A stretch of DNA of 64,000 nucleotides, taken from assembly GCF_013260645.1 (NCBI RefSeq), contig NZ_CP053921.1:992001-1056000 (forward strand), in the 5' to 3' direction. Made by a program: the position numbers and the translations under genes. Position 1 is the first letter of the stretch. The number at the start of each line of letters is the position of its first letter. Under the pieces are notes generated by a model. That model made no database searches and was not told the origin of the DNA. It saw only the letters and a list, made by a program, of their open reading frames with translations. This document shows positions 1-9,781 of the stretch, one piece after another. This DNA is from Erythrobacter mangrovi. Lineage in GTDB: Bacteria > Pseudomonadota > Alphaproteobacteria > Sphingomonadales > Sphingomonadaceae.

Positions 1-1012
1 CACGGCGCGCTGGGACGGGCGCGACACGCTTTACCTCGAAGCCGCTACATCGCGCCTCGATGTGCCACTGACCGAACTGCGCTTCGGCGAAGTCCGGGGG
101 GAATCGCGCACCTATCGGCGTGCGGGTGAAGACGGATTTCGCCTCACCCTGCCAATCGACATGCCTGCCGGACTGGCCGTCCGTTTGCCGGGAAAGAGCG
201 AGTACGGGGCCTGGATCGACCGACTAGGCCTGGGCCGGGCCGCGGCCATATTTGCCGTCGCCAGCGCGGCAGCGGTGACGCTTTTCCTGACCGCGCCCGA
301 CTGGCTCGGCCCGCGTGTACCCGAAAGCTGGGAACGCAAGATCGGTGAAGCGATGGTTGGCGATCTGGGTGGCCGGATCTGTCACACGCCCGCTGGCGAC
401 GCGGCGTTGAACAAGCTGCTCGCCAAGGTCGATCCGGGGGCGGTCAAGGTTCGCGCCGGGGTCGCCAATATCGACATGATCAATGCCGTCGCGCTTCCCG
501 GCGGGCAGGTGTTGCTGTTCGACGGGATCATCCAGCAGGCCGAGAGCCCCGAAGAACTCGCTGGCGTGCTGGGCCACGAGGTGGGCCATGTACGCGAACG
601 CCACGTAATGACCGCCTTGCTGCGCCAGTTCGGACTTTCGGTCCTGCTCGCGGGGGCTAATTCGGGCGTGGGAAATACCGCAGCCGGCATCGCTTCGATG
701 GGCTATTCGCGCGACGCCGAGCGCGAGGCTGACGCCTATGCGCGTTCCAGCATGGCAAGCAGTCACGTCTCACCGGTGGCCACCGCCGGCTTCTTCGAAC
801 GCATGGCCGAGAGAAGCGGCGAGGGCAAAGAGGACAATGCGGTGATCGGCTGGCTCGCCAGCCACCCTGCAGCGCTTGAACGGGCCAAGGCTTTCCGAGC
901 CGCGGCGAAGAAGGGCGCGGACTACCGACCGGTGCTGAGCGACCGGGAATTCGCCGCGCTGAAGTCGATGTGCAAGGACGATAAGGACGTCGAACCGTTC
1001 GACCTGTTCTGA
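1..1012 (+). CDS. M48 family metallopeptidase (5' end outside window)
   Basis: The reading frame is open from the left edge (first full codon at base 2), so the true start lies upstream. A hydrophobic stretch encoded around 236-300 looks like a membrane anchor. The zinc-binding HEVGH motif sits at 575-589, followed by a downstream R-E-A-D-A-Y-A segment near 720-740 that carries the third zinc ligand, as in M48 proteases. The family consists of membrane-associated, outward-facing zinc endopeptidases used in protein quality control. The HtpX/Oma1-like layout is clear, but the substrate cannot be told. The next gene follows after 48 bp on the same strand. Confidence 0.88.
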   Translation, partial: TARWDGRDTLYLEAATSRLDVPLTELRFGEVRGESRTYRRAGEDGFRLTLPIDMPAGLAVRLPGKSEYGAWIDRLGLGRAAAIFAVASAAAVTLFLTAPDWLGPRVPESWERKIGEAMVGDLGGRICHTPAGDAALNKLLAKVDPGAVKVRAGVANIDMINAVALPGGQVLLFDGIIQQAESPEELAGVLGHEVGHVRERHVMTALLRQFGLSVLLAGANSGVGNTAAGIASMGYSRDAEREADAYARSSMASSHVSPVATAGFFERMAERSGEGKEDNAVIGWLASHPAALERAKAFRAAAKKGADYRPVLSDREFAALKSMCKDDKDVEPFDLF

Positions 1013-1060
1013 CCCGCGCCCCCTTGCAATTGCGGACCCGACCCTCGACAGCGTGACGCC

Positions 1061-1804
1061 ATGAGCGAAGTGCAGTTCCACAGCCTGCGCGACGGACGAA
1101 GCATAGCCTATCGCTTCACCCCCGGCCGCGGACCCACGCTGGTATTCCTTCCCGGCTACATGTCCGACATGGCGGGCGGCAAGGCGACTGCCCTGTTCGC
1201 CGACGCGCAGGAACGCGGCCAGGCCTGCCTGCTGCTCGACTATTCGGGCTGCGGTCTCAGTTCGGGCAGCTTCGCCGATGGCAAGCTGTCACGCTGGCGG
1301 GACGAGGTGCTGGCGCTGATCGACGGGCTGGTCGAGGGACCGGTAGTCGTGATCGGTTCGTCGATGGGGGGATGGCTGATGCTGCTGGCAGCCCAGGCTC
1401 TCGGCGATCGGCTTGCTGGGCTTGTCGGCATCGCCGCAGCACCCGACTTCACCGAATGGGGCCGCAGCGCAGCCGACAAGGCGAAGTTCGCGGCAGGTGA
1501 AACCGTCTATGACGAAAACCCCTATGGGACCGACCCCACGCCAATGCATCCCGGCTTCTTCGCCGACGGGCAGGCGCTGCTGCAACTTGGCGGCACGATC
1601 CCCATCGACGTGCCGGTACGGTTGATTCACGGACAGCGTGACGCCGATGTGCCATGGGACATCAGCATTCAGCTTGCGCAGGCTTTGCGTTCGGGCACGG
1701 TACAGGTCACGCTGGTAAAGGATGGCGACCACCGCCTGTCGCGCGAGCAGGACATCGCCTTGCTACTGCGCATCGTCGCCGACCTTTCGGAGAGCCTCAC
1801 GTGA
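1061..1804 (+). CDS. alpha/beta hydrolase
   Basis: A 247-residue single-domain alpha/beta hydrolase. The nucleophile elbow is GSSMGG (Ser near residue 99), the acid is in HGQRDADVPW near residue 190, and the catalytic His is in the C-terminal GDHRLS, so the triad looks intact. There is no signal peptide, so it should act in the cytoplasm. The family covers serine esterases, lipases and acyl-transfer enzymes, and no substrate can be assigned. Its stop overlaps the GTG of the following TPR gene (GTGA), which indicates translational coupling. Confidence 0.85.
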   Translation: MSEVQFHSLRDGRSIAYRFTPGRGPTLVFLPGYMSDMAGGKATALFADAQERGQACLLLDYSGCGLSSGSFADGKLSRWRDEVLALIDGLVEGPVVVIGSSMGGWLMLLAAQALGDRLAGLVGIAAAPDFTEWGRSAADKAKFAAGETVYDENPYGTDPTPMHPGFFADGQALLQLGGTIPIDVPVRLIHGQRDADVPWDISIQLAQALRSGTVQVTLVKDGDHRLSREQDIALLLRIVADLSESLT

Positions 1805-2646
1805 TCGCTTCGCTTCTTGCCCTGCTGCTGATGCAGGTGGGTTTCGACCCCGCCCGCGGAGCGATCCCCGGCGTTCCAGACGAGTTGCGCGATCGCCCGC
1901 CGCGCGACACGGGCATCATTGCCGCTCCCGAAACGGCGCCCAGACCCCGCGAGGACTATCTGCGCCGTTGCCTCAACCTGGCCGCCAGCGAGCCGGAACA
2001 GGCCCTCGATTTCGCCAACACCTGGCGCTTGGCGGTGGAGGATGATCTCGAGCTTGCCCAGTCGTCGCATTGCCTCGGCCTGGCACTGGTGCGTCTCGAC
2101 CGGTTCGAGGAGGCTCGTGAGATCTTCGAGGTGGCCAGCGCCGAAGCACCTAGCGAACTGCCCGCCTATCGCGCGCGGCTTGCGGGGATGGCAGGCAATG
2201 CCGCGCTCGCCGACGGCAAGCCGGCGACTGCCGAGCCACTGTTCGCGCAGGCATTGACCGAAGCCGATCTGGCTGCCGATGCCGCGCTGCAGGCCAGCCT
2301 CCAGATCGATCGTGCGCGCGCACTGGTCGCATCCGGCCGCCCCGAAGACGCCATCGGCGCGCTCGCCACCGCGCGCGCGATCGAACCGGCCAATGTACGG
2401 GCCTGGCTGCTTTCGGCGACGCTTTCCCGTCGTCTCGAACGGCTCGACGAGGCCCAGCAGCAAATCGAACAAGCTGCCACGCTAGATCCCCGCGATCCTG
2501 CGATCGGGCTTGAGGCTGGAGTCATCGCCGCGCTCGCCGGGCGCGACGAGGACGCACGCAAAAGCTTCGAATCGGTTATCGCCGTCGCTCCGGAAAGCGA
2601 AGAAGCGATGCGGGCCACCGCCTATCTGGAGCAGCTAGCGAAATGA
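1801..2646 (+). CDS. TPR-repeat protein, probably exported
   Basis: I chose GTG at 1801 because it overlaps the upstream stop (GTGA) and gives an N-terminus VIASLLALLLMQVG that resembles a short signal peptide or anchor. A longer in-frame version from 1654 would run through the hydrolase gene. The protein has about 281 residues. From about residue 60 onward it is alanine-rich helical repeats with the spacing of tetratricopeptide repeats (for example A-X-L-D-P-R-D-P and A-I-E-P-A-N turns). Such proteins act as scaffolds, so the partner is unknown. It ends in an ATGA overlap with the next oxidoreductase. Confidence 0.78.
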   Translation: MIASLLALLLMQVGFDPARGAIPGVPDELRDRPPRDTGIIAAPETAPRPREDYLRRCLNLAASEPEQALDFANTWRLAVEDDLELAQSSHCLGLALVRLDRFEEAREIFEVASAEAPSELPAYRARLAGMAGNAALADGKPATAEPLFAQALTEADLAADAALQASLQIDRARALVASGRPEDAIGALATARAIEPANVRAWLLSATLSRRLERLDEAQQQIEQAATLDPRDPAIGLEAGVIAALAGRDEDARKSFESVIAVAPESEEAMRATAYLEQLAK

Positions 2647-3650
2647 CGGCTTTTTCGATTCTCGACCTGGTCCCCGTCCGCGAAGGCGGAAGTGTCGGCG
2701 AGGCCTTGGCCGATGCTACCGAACTTGCTCGGGCGGCCGAACGGGTCGGCTGCAAGCGCTTTTGGGTGGCCGAACACCACGCCATGGCCGGCATTGCAGG
2801 CGGCGCGACTGCGGTCGTGCTGGCGCATGTCGGAAATGTGACTTCGACGATCCGCATCGGTTCGGGCGGGATCATGCTGCCCAACCATACCCCGTTCCAG
2901 ATTGCCGAGCAGTTCGGTACGCTCGATGCGCTGTTCCCCGGGCGGGTCGATCTCGGCCTCGGCCGCGCGCCCGGTGCGGGGCCCGAATTGCAGCGCGCAT
3001 TGCGCAAGGACCTCCATCGCGCGGCGGAGATGTTCCCGCAGGACGTGGTCGAACTGATCGCGCTGATGGCTGGGGAAACCACCATCCATCCCACCCCCGG
3101 GCTCGGCGCGAAGCCGGAGTTCTGGATGCTGGGATCGAGCCTGTTCGGCGCCCAGCTGGCCGCCAGGCTGGGCTTGCCCTACGCCTTTGCCAGCCATTTT
3201 GCGCCCGACCACCTCGATGCCGCGCTCGAGCTCTACCGCCGCCAGTTCCAACCCTCTCCGATGCTGGAAAGGCCACATGTCATGGCCGCGATGAACCTCT
3301 TCGTCGCCGAGACCGAGGACGAGGCAGAGTTCATCGCCAGCTCGCAATTGCAGGCCTTCGTGTCGCTCCGCACCGGCCAGCCGGGCGAGCTGCCGCCACC
3401 GATCGAGGGATACCGGGCCACCCTGCCGGCCTCGTTCCAGGCCATGCTCGCGCATATCGGACAGGCCAGCGCGATCGGTACCGCCGAAACGGCCCGTGAT
3501 TCGATCATGGCATTTATCCAGCGCACCGGAGCCGACGAGATCATCTTTGGCGGCAGCACCTTCGATCCGGCCGCACGAATTCGTTCGCTCGAGTTGACCA
3601 TGCCGCTGCTTGCGGGTGCAGATGCCGTAACGTCAGCCTGGGGCGCATAG
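2643..3650 (+). CDS. LLM class flavin-dependent oxidoreductase
   Basis: A 335-residue luciferase-like monooxygenase. It opens with FSILDLVPVREGGS and continues with WVAEHH near residue 43, IRIGSGGIMLPNH near residue 76 and GRVDLGLGRAPG, all typical of the bacterial-luciferase TIM-barrel subgroup known from YhbW-type proteins. These enzymes use reduced FMN (or F420 in other lineages), and the substrate of this subgroup is mostly unknown. The ATG overlaps the TPR stop (ATGA). A 7-bp-stem hairpin follows at 3676-3694. Confidence 0.88.
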   Translation: MTAFSILDLVPVREGGSVGEALADATELARAAERVGCKRFWVAEHHAMAGIAGGATAVVLAHVGNVTSTIRIGSGGIMLPNHTPFQIAEQFGTLDALFPGRVDLGLGRAPGAGPELQRALRKDLHRAAEMFPQDVVELIALMAGETTIHPTPGLGAKPEFWMLGSSLFGAQLAARLGLPYAFASHFAPDHLDAALELYRRQFQPSPMLERPHVMAAMNLFVAETEDEAEFIASSQLQAFVSLRTGQPGELPPPIEGYRATLPASFQAMLAHIGQASAIGTAETARDSIMAFIQRTGADEIIFGGSTFDPAARIRSLELTMPLLAGADAVTSAWGA

Positions 3651-3675
3651 GATTGCATGGTGACGTGCGCGGCAC

Positions 3676-3694
3676 CTTGCGGAGGTCCCGCAAG
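3676..3694 (+). terminator. hairpin after the LLM oxidoreductase gene
   Basis: CTTGCGG and CCGCAAG form a perfect 7-bp stem around a 5-base loop, 26 bp after the stop codon. No T-tract follows, so it may be a weak or Rho-assisted terminator or only an mRNA-stabilising hairpin. Confidence 0.4.
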
Positions 3695-3785
3695 AGGCCT
3701 AGGCGCGCCTTCTGACACTGCTGCCGCACGACTCGGAAATTACGCGACAGCGAAATGATCGTTCTCCGCGAAACGAGAGGCCCCC

Positions 3786-6700
3786 ATGGGTTCGAACAGC
3801 GAAACCACCGCCAAGCCAGCCAAGATTTCCAAGAAGCTCCTAAGCGATATCGCCGAGCGGATGCAGCATTCGCTACTACGCGGCGACATACCCTTCGCCC
3901 GCGACAAGCTCGCCGAAGCGGCCCATTTCGTCGCAGCGACCGCGATCCATCGCGAAGTCGGCCGCTCGGCCATGCAGGTGGAAAGCGCCACTGACGACAG
4001 GCGCTTTACCCGCATCGCCATCGTCAACGACGACATGCCTTTCCTGGTCGATTCGGTGGCGGCGGCCATCGCAGCGCTGGGTCTCTCGATCGACCGTCTG
4101 GTCCATCCCGTGCTCCCGGTCGAGCGCAACAAGAACCTCGTGCTCACCGCAATTCCCGCCGGCGATCCCGAGGACGCCGCATGGGAATCGATGATCTATA
4201 TCGAGACCACCAGGGTCGATGCCCGCACGCGCCGTGCGCTTGAACATACGATTCGCGAGACGCTGGGCGATGTCCGTGCTTCTGTGACCGATTGGCCCAA
4301 GCTGCAGCAGGCCATGGCCGCTGACGCCAAGCGGATTGCCGATGCCGACAGCGAAGGCGCGGCGCTGCTCGAATGGCTCAATTCGGGCATGCTGACCCAG
4401 CTCGGCCACGTCACCCGCCACCGCGACGGGACGCAGGACAAGCCGCTGGGCATCTGCCGCAAGAGCGCGCGAGAACTGCTCGCCGATGCATCCTACCAGC
4501 GCGCCTTCGCCTGGTTCGAGGACACGGCGAACACTCGCATTCCACTGATCATCAAGGCCAACCACCTCAGCAACGTTCACCGCCGCGTTCCGCTCGACCT
4601 GTTCATCGTGCCGATCAGGGAAGGTGGCGAACTGGTCGCGCTCTCGGTTCACGCGGGGGTCTGGACCAGCGCCGCATTGGCCGCATCGCCGCGCAATGTG
4701 CCGCGCATGCGCCGCCAGGTCGACGAACTTCGCGACCGGCACGGCTTCGACGACACCGGCCATGCCGGCAAAGCGCTGGTTCATGCGCTGACCGCCCTGC
4801 CGCACGACCTGCTGATCGGCTTCTCCGAGGAAGACGTGGAACGCGTCGCGACGACCATGATGAGCCTGGTCGACCGCCCTCGCCCGCGTCTGGCGGTGGT
4901 CGAGGCCCCTCTGGCCCGCCATCTCTTCGCCTTCGTCTGGCTGCCGCGCGACATGCTGGCGACGCAGGTCCGCCTCGAAATCCAGGCCTTGCTCGAAGAT
5001 GGCGCATCTGCGCGCCTGCTCGACTGGAGCCTGGTGGTGGAGGGTGGCAATCTTGCCATGCTGCGCTTCGTGCTCGACATCCGCGACGGCGAGAGCGCAC
5101 CCGACGAGGCGGCACTGGAAGAGCGCATGCAGACCCTGCTGCGCGGGTGGAGCGAAGCGGTCGAGGCCGAGCTTGCCAAGATCGAGGAACCGGCCCGCGC
5201 CGCCGCGCTGGCCCTGCGCTTCGCCGAAGCCTTCCCGACTCCGTTTCGCGGCCGCTTCGGCGCGCGCGACGCGGCACTCGACATATCGCGCCTGCACCGG
5301 CTGGGGGCGAGCCTCGAGAGCGAGGCCGTCGAACGCGGGGCCCGGATGTACTATTGCGAGCGCCAGGCCGACGGCTGCCTGCGCTTGAAGCTGTATCAGT
5401 CCGAGGGCAGCCTGCCGCTGTCCGAAGGCGTGCCGGTGCTGGAGAACTTCGGCTTCCACGTGCAGTCGGAAATGCCGACCGTGCTCGACGACGGCCGCCT
5501 AGGGACAATCCACGATTTCCGTCTCGAGCTGAAGCCCGGCAGCGATGCCAAGCTGCTGGTCGAGCGCGCATCGGCGATCGAGGAAGCGATCGCCGCCGTA
5601 CTCAACGGTGAAGCGGAGAACGATCCGTTCAACCGGCTGGTACCCGAAGCAGGGCTGTCGGCCCATGAGGCCGATTGGCTGCGCGCCTTCTATCGCTACC
5701 TGCGGCAGATCGGCATGAGCTTCACCATCTATACCGCGGTCGATGCCCTCGCCGCCGCACCCGATGTGACTCGCGCCCTCGTGGCACTGTTCGTCGCGCG
5801 CCACGATCCGGCCTTCAAGGGCAGTCGCGAAAAGGCGATCGAGGAGGCCCGGTCGGCCATCAAGCGCGGGTTGGCCAAGGTCAAGGCGATCAACGACGAC
5901 CGCCTGCTCCGCCTCTACAATGCACTGATCGATGCGGTGCTACGCACCAATGCCTTCGCCCCGGCGGCGCACGAAGCGCTGGCATTCAAGATCGACAGCG
6001 CCAAGGTTCCTGGCCTGCCCAAGCCAATCCCCTATCGCGAGATCTTCGTCTATTCGCGTCGGGTCGAGGGCATCCACTTGCGCGCCGGGCCGGTCGCTCG
6101 CGGCGGGCTGCGCTGGTCCGACCGGCGCGACGACTTCCGCACCGAAATCCTCGGCCTGATGAAGGCGCAGCGGGTGAAGAATGCGGTGATAGTGCCGACC
6201 GGCGCGAAGGGCGGCTTCTATCCCAAGCAATTGCCCAATCCCGCGCTCGACCGGGAAGGCTGGGCCGCCGAGGGCCGCGCCAGCTACGAAGTCTTCATCC
6301 GCACGCTGCTTTCGGTCACCGACAACATCGTCAAGGACAAGGTGGTCCATCCCGAAGGCGTGGTCATCACCGATGGCGAAGATCCCTATTTCGTGGTTGC
6401 GGCCGACAAGGGCACCGCCACCTTCTCGGACGTCGCCAACGCGATTGCCGAGGCGAAGGACTTCTGGCTCGACGACGCTTTCGCCAGCGGCGGCTCGAAG
6501 GGCTATGACCACAAAGCCATGGGCATCACCGCCAAGGGCGCATGGGTCTCGGTCCAGCGGCACTTCCTCGAAATGGGCGTCGATGTCCAAAGCGAGTCCA
6601 TCGAAGTCGTCGGCTGCGGCGACATGTCGGGCGACGTATTCGGCAACGGCATGTTGCTGTCGAAAGCGATCAAGCTGGTCGCCGCCTACGACCATCGCCA

Positions 6701-8492
6701 CATCTTCTTCGATCCCGATCCCGATCCAGCGACCAGTTGGAAGGAACGCAAGCGCATGTTCGGCCTGCCGCGCTCGAGCTGGGACGATTACGACAAGGCA
6801 CTGATCTCCAAGGGCGGCGGCGTGTTCTCGCGCGATGCCAAGGTCATCAAGCTGTCGGCGGCGATGCAGGCCAAGCTCGGTGTCGATCAGGCCGAATTCG
6901 AGCCCGAGGCGCTGATATCGGCAATCCTCAAGGCGCCGGTCGACCTGATCTGGTTCGGCGGCATCGGTACCTACGTAAAGGCTTCGACCGAGAACAACGT
7001 CCAGGTGGGCGATCCTGCCAACGATACGCTCCGTGTCGATGCAACCGAGCTACGCGCCAAGGTCATTGGCGAGGGCGCCAACCTGGGCATCACCCAGGCC
7101 GCACGTATCGAGTTCGGCCAGCGTGGTGGGCGCAGCAACACCGACTTCATCGACAATTCGGCAGGCGTCGATTGCTCGGACAACGAGGTCAACATCAAGA
7201 TCGCGCTCGCGGCGGCCAAGCGAGCCGGCAAGCTGTCCGAACCGAAGCGGGTCGAACTGCTGTCCGCGATGACCGACGAGGTCGGTATGATCGTGCTGGA
7301 GGACAATCGCCTGCAGGCGCTGGCGCTCTCGATCGCCGAAATCGGCGGCGCGCGGGCGATGGCATCCCAGCGGCACATAATCGAAACGCTCGAAACCGGG
7401 GGCAAGCTCGACCGGCGCACCGAAGGCCTCGCCGACGACCAGGCGCTGTCGCGCCGTGCGGCCGACGGGCATGGGCTTACGCGGCCCGAGCTCGCGGTGC
7501 TGCTGTCCTCGAGCAAGCTGGTGTTGCAGGATGCCATCGAACACAGTGTGCTGGCCGATGACGCGCTGCTCGTGGAAACGCTGTTCAACGCCTTCCCGAC
7601 GGCGATGCGCACCAAGTTCAAGGCGCAGATTGCGGGTCACCGCCTGCGCCGCGAGATCATCGCCACCAAGCTCGCCAACCGGATCATCAACCGGCTTGGC
7701 ACCATCCACCCGTTCGAACTGGCGGAAGAGGAGGGTGTCCAGCTGGCCGAGGTCGCAGCGGCCTTTGTCTGTGCGGAGAAGCTGTTCAACCTGCCCCAGC
7801 TGTGGGCCGATCTCGACTCGGCGCCCATGCCGGAAAGGGCGCGCCTGCTGCTGTTCGACCGACTGGCGGCTGCGGTCGGCAACCTCATGTCCGATGTCTT
7901 GCGCAGTGCCTCTGGCAGGATCGAGCCTAGCACGCTCGTGGCAGAACTCGGCAAGGGCGTGAAATTCCTTTCCGACGCCACCGGCGAGCTTCTTTCGATG
8001 GAATCGCGCACGCAATCGTCGCGCCTGCTCGCCCAGCTGGTCGACGCCGGGGCGCCCGAGAAGCTAGCGGCCCGTGTCACTCACCTGTTCGACCTCGACG
8101 GGTCTGTCGGGCTGGCGCGCCTGGCGAGCGAGACCGGGATCGATCCCAATGGACTTACCCGCGGCTTCACCGACGTCGGCCAGCGACTCGGCCTCGACTG
8201 GGCGCAGTCGACCGCGGCGCTGATGAGCCCGTCCGACGTGTGGGAACGCCTGCTGGTTTCGGGCCTTGCCCGCGATTTCCAGCAGATGCGGCTCGACCTC
8301 CTGCGACGGCTGGCGCGGCGCAAGGATGCCAAGAAGGACATGCCGGGCGCCGTCGCGAGTTGGGCCGAGGAACAGGCGGTTGCCGTGCGCGGCTTCCGCA
8401 GCATGATTTCGCGTGCGCAGGCGCAATCTCCGGTGGCGCCGGCGATGCTGGCACAGATCGCCAGCATGGCGCGCAACATGCTGGGGCGCTGA
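3786..8492 (+). CDS. gdhB: NAD-dependent glutamate dehydrogenase, large (GDH-180-like) type
   Basis: A 1,568-residue protein of the very large NAD-specific glutamate dehydrogenase class, which oxidatively deaminates glutamate to 2-oxoglutarate and ammonia. The long N-terminal region (about 1-690) carries the ACT-like regulatory segments. The catalytic core follows, with the Lys-containing VPTGAKGGFYPK near residues 803-814 and the glycine-rich VVGCGDMSGDVFGN near residues 940-953. The C-terminal several hundred residues are helical. GAGAGG precedes the ATG at a good distance. The gene stands alone and ends in a strong terminator at 8499-8529. The symbol follows common usage for this class and is less certain than the function. 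Confidence 0.95.
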   Translation: MGSNSETTAKPAKISKKLLSDIAERMQHSLLRGDIPFARDKLAEAAHFVAATAIHREVGRSAMQVESATDDRRFTRIAIVNDDMPFLVDSVAAAIAALGLSIDRLVHPVLPVERNKNLVLTAIPAGDPEDAAWESMIYIETTRVDARTRRALEHTIRETLGDVRASVTDWPKLQQAMAADAKRIADADSEGAALLEWLNSGMLTQLGHVTRHRDGTQDKPLGICRKSARELLADASYQRAFAWFEDTANTRIPLIIKANHLSNVHRRVPLDLFIVPIREGGELVALSVHAGVWTSAALAASPRNVPRMRRQVDELRDRHGFDDTGHAGKALVHALTALPHDLLIGFSEEDVERVATTMMSLVDRPRPRLAVVEAPLARHLFAFVWLPRDMLATQVRLEIQALLEDGASARLLDWSLVVEGGNLAMLRFVLDIRDGESAPDEAALEERMQTLLRGWSEAVEAELAKIEEPARAAALALRFAEAFPTPFRGRFGARDAALDISRLHRLGASLESEAVERGARMYYCERQADGCLRLKLYQSEGSLPLSEGVPVLENFGFHVQSEMPTVLDDGRLGTIHDFRLELKPGSDAKLLVERASAIEEAIAAVLNGEAENDPFNRLVPEAGLSAHEADWLRAFYRYLRQIGMSFTIYTAVDALAAAPDVTRALVALFVARHDPAFKGSREKAIEEARSAIKRGLAKVKAINDDRLLRLYNALIDAVLRTNAFAPAAHEALAFKIDSAKVPGLPKPIPYREIFVYSRRVEGIHLRAGPVARGGLRWSDRRDDFRTEILGLMKAQRVKNAVIVPTGAKGGFYPKQLPNPALDREGWAAEGRASYEVFIRTLLSVTDNIVKDKVVHPEGVVITDGEDPYFVVAADKGTATFSDVANAIAEAKDFWLDDAFASGGSKGYDHKAMGITAKGAWVSVQRHFLEMGVDVQSESIEVVGCGDMSGDVFGNGMLLSKAIKLVAAYDHRHIFFDPDPDPATSWKERKRMFGLPRSSWDDYDKALISKGGGVFSRDAKVIKLSAAMQAKLGVDQAEFEPEALISAILKAPVDLIWFGGIGTYVKASTENNVQVGDPANDTLRVDATELRAKVIGEGANLGITQAARIEFGQRGGRSNTDFIDNSAGVDCSDNEVNIKIALAAAKRAGKLSEPKRVELLSAMTDEVGMIVLEDNRLQALALSIAEIGGARAMASQRHIIETLETGGKLDRRTEGLADDQALSRRAADGHGLTRPELAVLLSSSKLVLQDAIEHSVLADDALLVETLFNAFPTAMRTKFKAQIAGHRLRREIIATKLANRIINRLGTIHPFELAEEEGVQLAEVAAAFVCAEKLFNLPQLWADLDSAPMPERARLLLFDRLAAAVGNLMSDVLRSASGRIEPSTLVAELGKGVKFLSDATGELLSMESRTQSSRLLAQLVDAGAPEKLAARVTHLFDLDGSVGLARLASETGIDPNGLTRGFTDVGQRLGLDWAQSTAALMSPSDVWERLLVSGLARDFQQMRLDLLRRLARRKDAKKDMPGAVASWAEEQAVAVRGFRSMISRAQAQSPVAPAMLAQIASMARNMLGR

Positions 8493-8498
8493 CCGGGT

Positions 8499-8529
8499 CG
8501 CGCGCCGGTGCTTGACCGGCGCGCGTTTT
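8499..8529 (+). terminator. rho-independent terminator after the GDH gene
   Basis: A perfect 11-bp GC-rich stem (CGCGCGCCGGT pairing with ACCGGCGCGCG) around a 5-base loop GCTTG is followed directly by TTTT. It lies 7 bp past the GDH stop and 20 bp before the next gene, so it separates the two transcription units. Confidence 0.85.
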
Positions 8530-8548
8530 CCCGCCAGCCACCGCGGCA

Positions 8549-9781
8549 ATGGACCATTACGACGTCGTCATAGTCGGCTCCGGCCATGGTGCGGCGCAGG
8601 CCGCGATCGCGCTGCGCCAGAACGGTCACGAGGATTCGATCCTCATGGTCAGCCGCGACCGCAATCCGCCTTACGAACGCCCGCCGCTCTCCAAGGAGTA
8701 TCTCGCGGGCGACAAGCCGTTCGACCGGATCATGATCCGTCCCGAAAAGTTCTGGGTCGACAAGAACATCGGCCTGCGCCTCGGCTGCAACGTCAATGCG
8801 GTCGACCCGATCGGGCATGAGCTGACCCTGTCGGACGAGTCGCGACTGTCCTATCGCAGACTCATCTGGGCGGGCGGCGGCGACCCGCGTCGGCTGGCCT
8901 GCCCGGGCAGCGATCTCGGCGGTGTCCACTACGTGCGGTCGAAGCGTGACGTCGACTCGCTGCGTGAGGAGCTGGCCGCGGGTGCCAAGCGGGCAGTGAT
9001 CATCGGCGCGGGCTATATCGGGCTCGAAGCCGCCGCAGTGCTACGCAAGCTCGACTGCGAAGTAACCGTGATCGAGATGCAGGACCGGGTTCTGGCGCGC
9101 GTCGCCGGACCCGACCTGTCCGATTTCTACGCCGACCAGCATCGCGCCCATGGCGTCGACTTACGCCTGTCCACCGGGGTCGAGAAGATCGAAGGCAGGG
9201 ACGGGCGCGTAGCCGCAGTGGTGACCGATGCCAGCGAGACCATCGCTTGCGACATCGTCATCGTCGGGATCGGCATCGTGCCTTCGGTCGGTCCGCTGAT
9301 CGCGGCAGGCGCGGCGGGAACCAACGGGGTCGACGTCGACAGCTTCTGCCGCACGACGCTCGACGATATCTACGCGATCGGGGACTGCGCGGTGCATGCC
9401 AATCCCTATGCCGACAATGCGGTGATCCGGCTGGAGTCGGTACAGAATGCCAATGACATGGCGACCTGCGTTGCTAAGGCCATCATGGGCGACAAGCAGG
9501 CTTACGACGCGGTCCCATGGTTCTGGTCGAACCAGTATGACCTCAAGCTGCAGACCGTCGGGATTTCATCCGGCTATGACGCCACCGTCGTGCGCGGCGA
9601 CCCGGCCGAAACGAAATTCAGCGTGGTCTATCTCAAGGAAGGCCGCATCATCGCGCTCGATTGCGTGAACGCGGTGAAAGACTACGTCCAGGGCCGCAAG
9701 CTGGTGATGGACAAGGCGGTGATCGATCCGGCGCTGCTGGCCAATTCCGAGATCCAGCTCAAGGAAATGGACGCAGCCTAG
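8549..9781 (+). CDS. FAD-dependent oxidoreductase, ferredoxin/rubredoxin reductase type
   Basis: A 410-residue flavoprotein. The N-terminal FAD-binding fold starts with [14 protein letters not shown], the [15 protein letters not shown] segment (residues about 38-52) is typical of the putidaredoxin/rhodocoxin reductase family, and the NAD-binding fold is at [15 protein letters not shown] near residue 150. A second FAD contact is YAIGDCA near residue 275. Family members pass electrons from NAD(P)H to a [2Fe-2S] ferredoxin or rubredoxin serving P450s or other oxygenases. A CYP153 gene lies 3.4 kb downstream but is not in the same unit, and no ferredoxin gene is nearby, so that partnership is only possible. 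The 3' end overlaps queG by 23 bp, tail to tail. Confidence 0.9.
   Translation: MDHYDVVIVGSGHGAAQAAIALRQNGHEDSILMVSRDRNPPYERPPLSKEYLAGDKPFDRIMIRPEKFWVDKNIGLRLGCNVNAVDPIGHELTLSDESRLSYRRLIWAGGGDPRRLACPGSDLGGVHYVRSKRDVDSLREELAAGAKRAVIIGAGYIGLEAAAVLRKLDCEVTVIEMQDRVLARVAGPDLSDFYADQHRAHGVDLRLSTGVEKIEGRDGRVAAVVTDASETIACDIVIVGIGIVPSVGPLIAAGAAGTNGVDVDSFCRTTLDDIYAIGDCAVHANPYADNAVIRLESVQNANDMATCVAKAIMGDKQAYDAVPWFWSNQYDLKLQTVGISSGYDATVVRGDPAETKFSVVYLKEGRIIALDCVNAVKDYVQGRKLVMDKAVIDPALLANSEIQLKEMDAA

Noticed and set aside
3876..5459. 527-codon minus-strand frame inside the GDH gene
   Set aside because: Lies wholly within the GDH coding region and has no motif or ribosome site.
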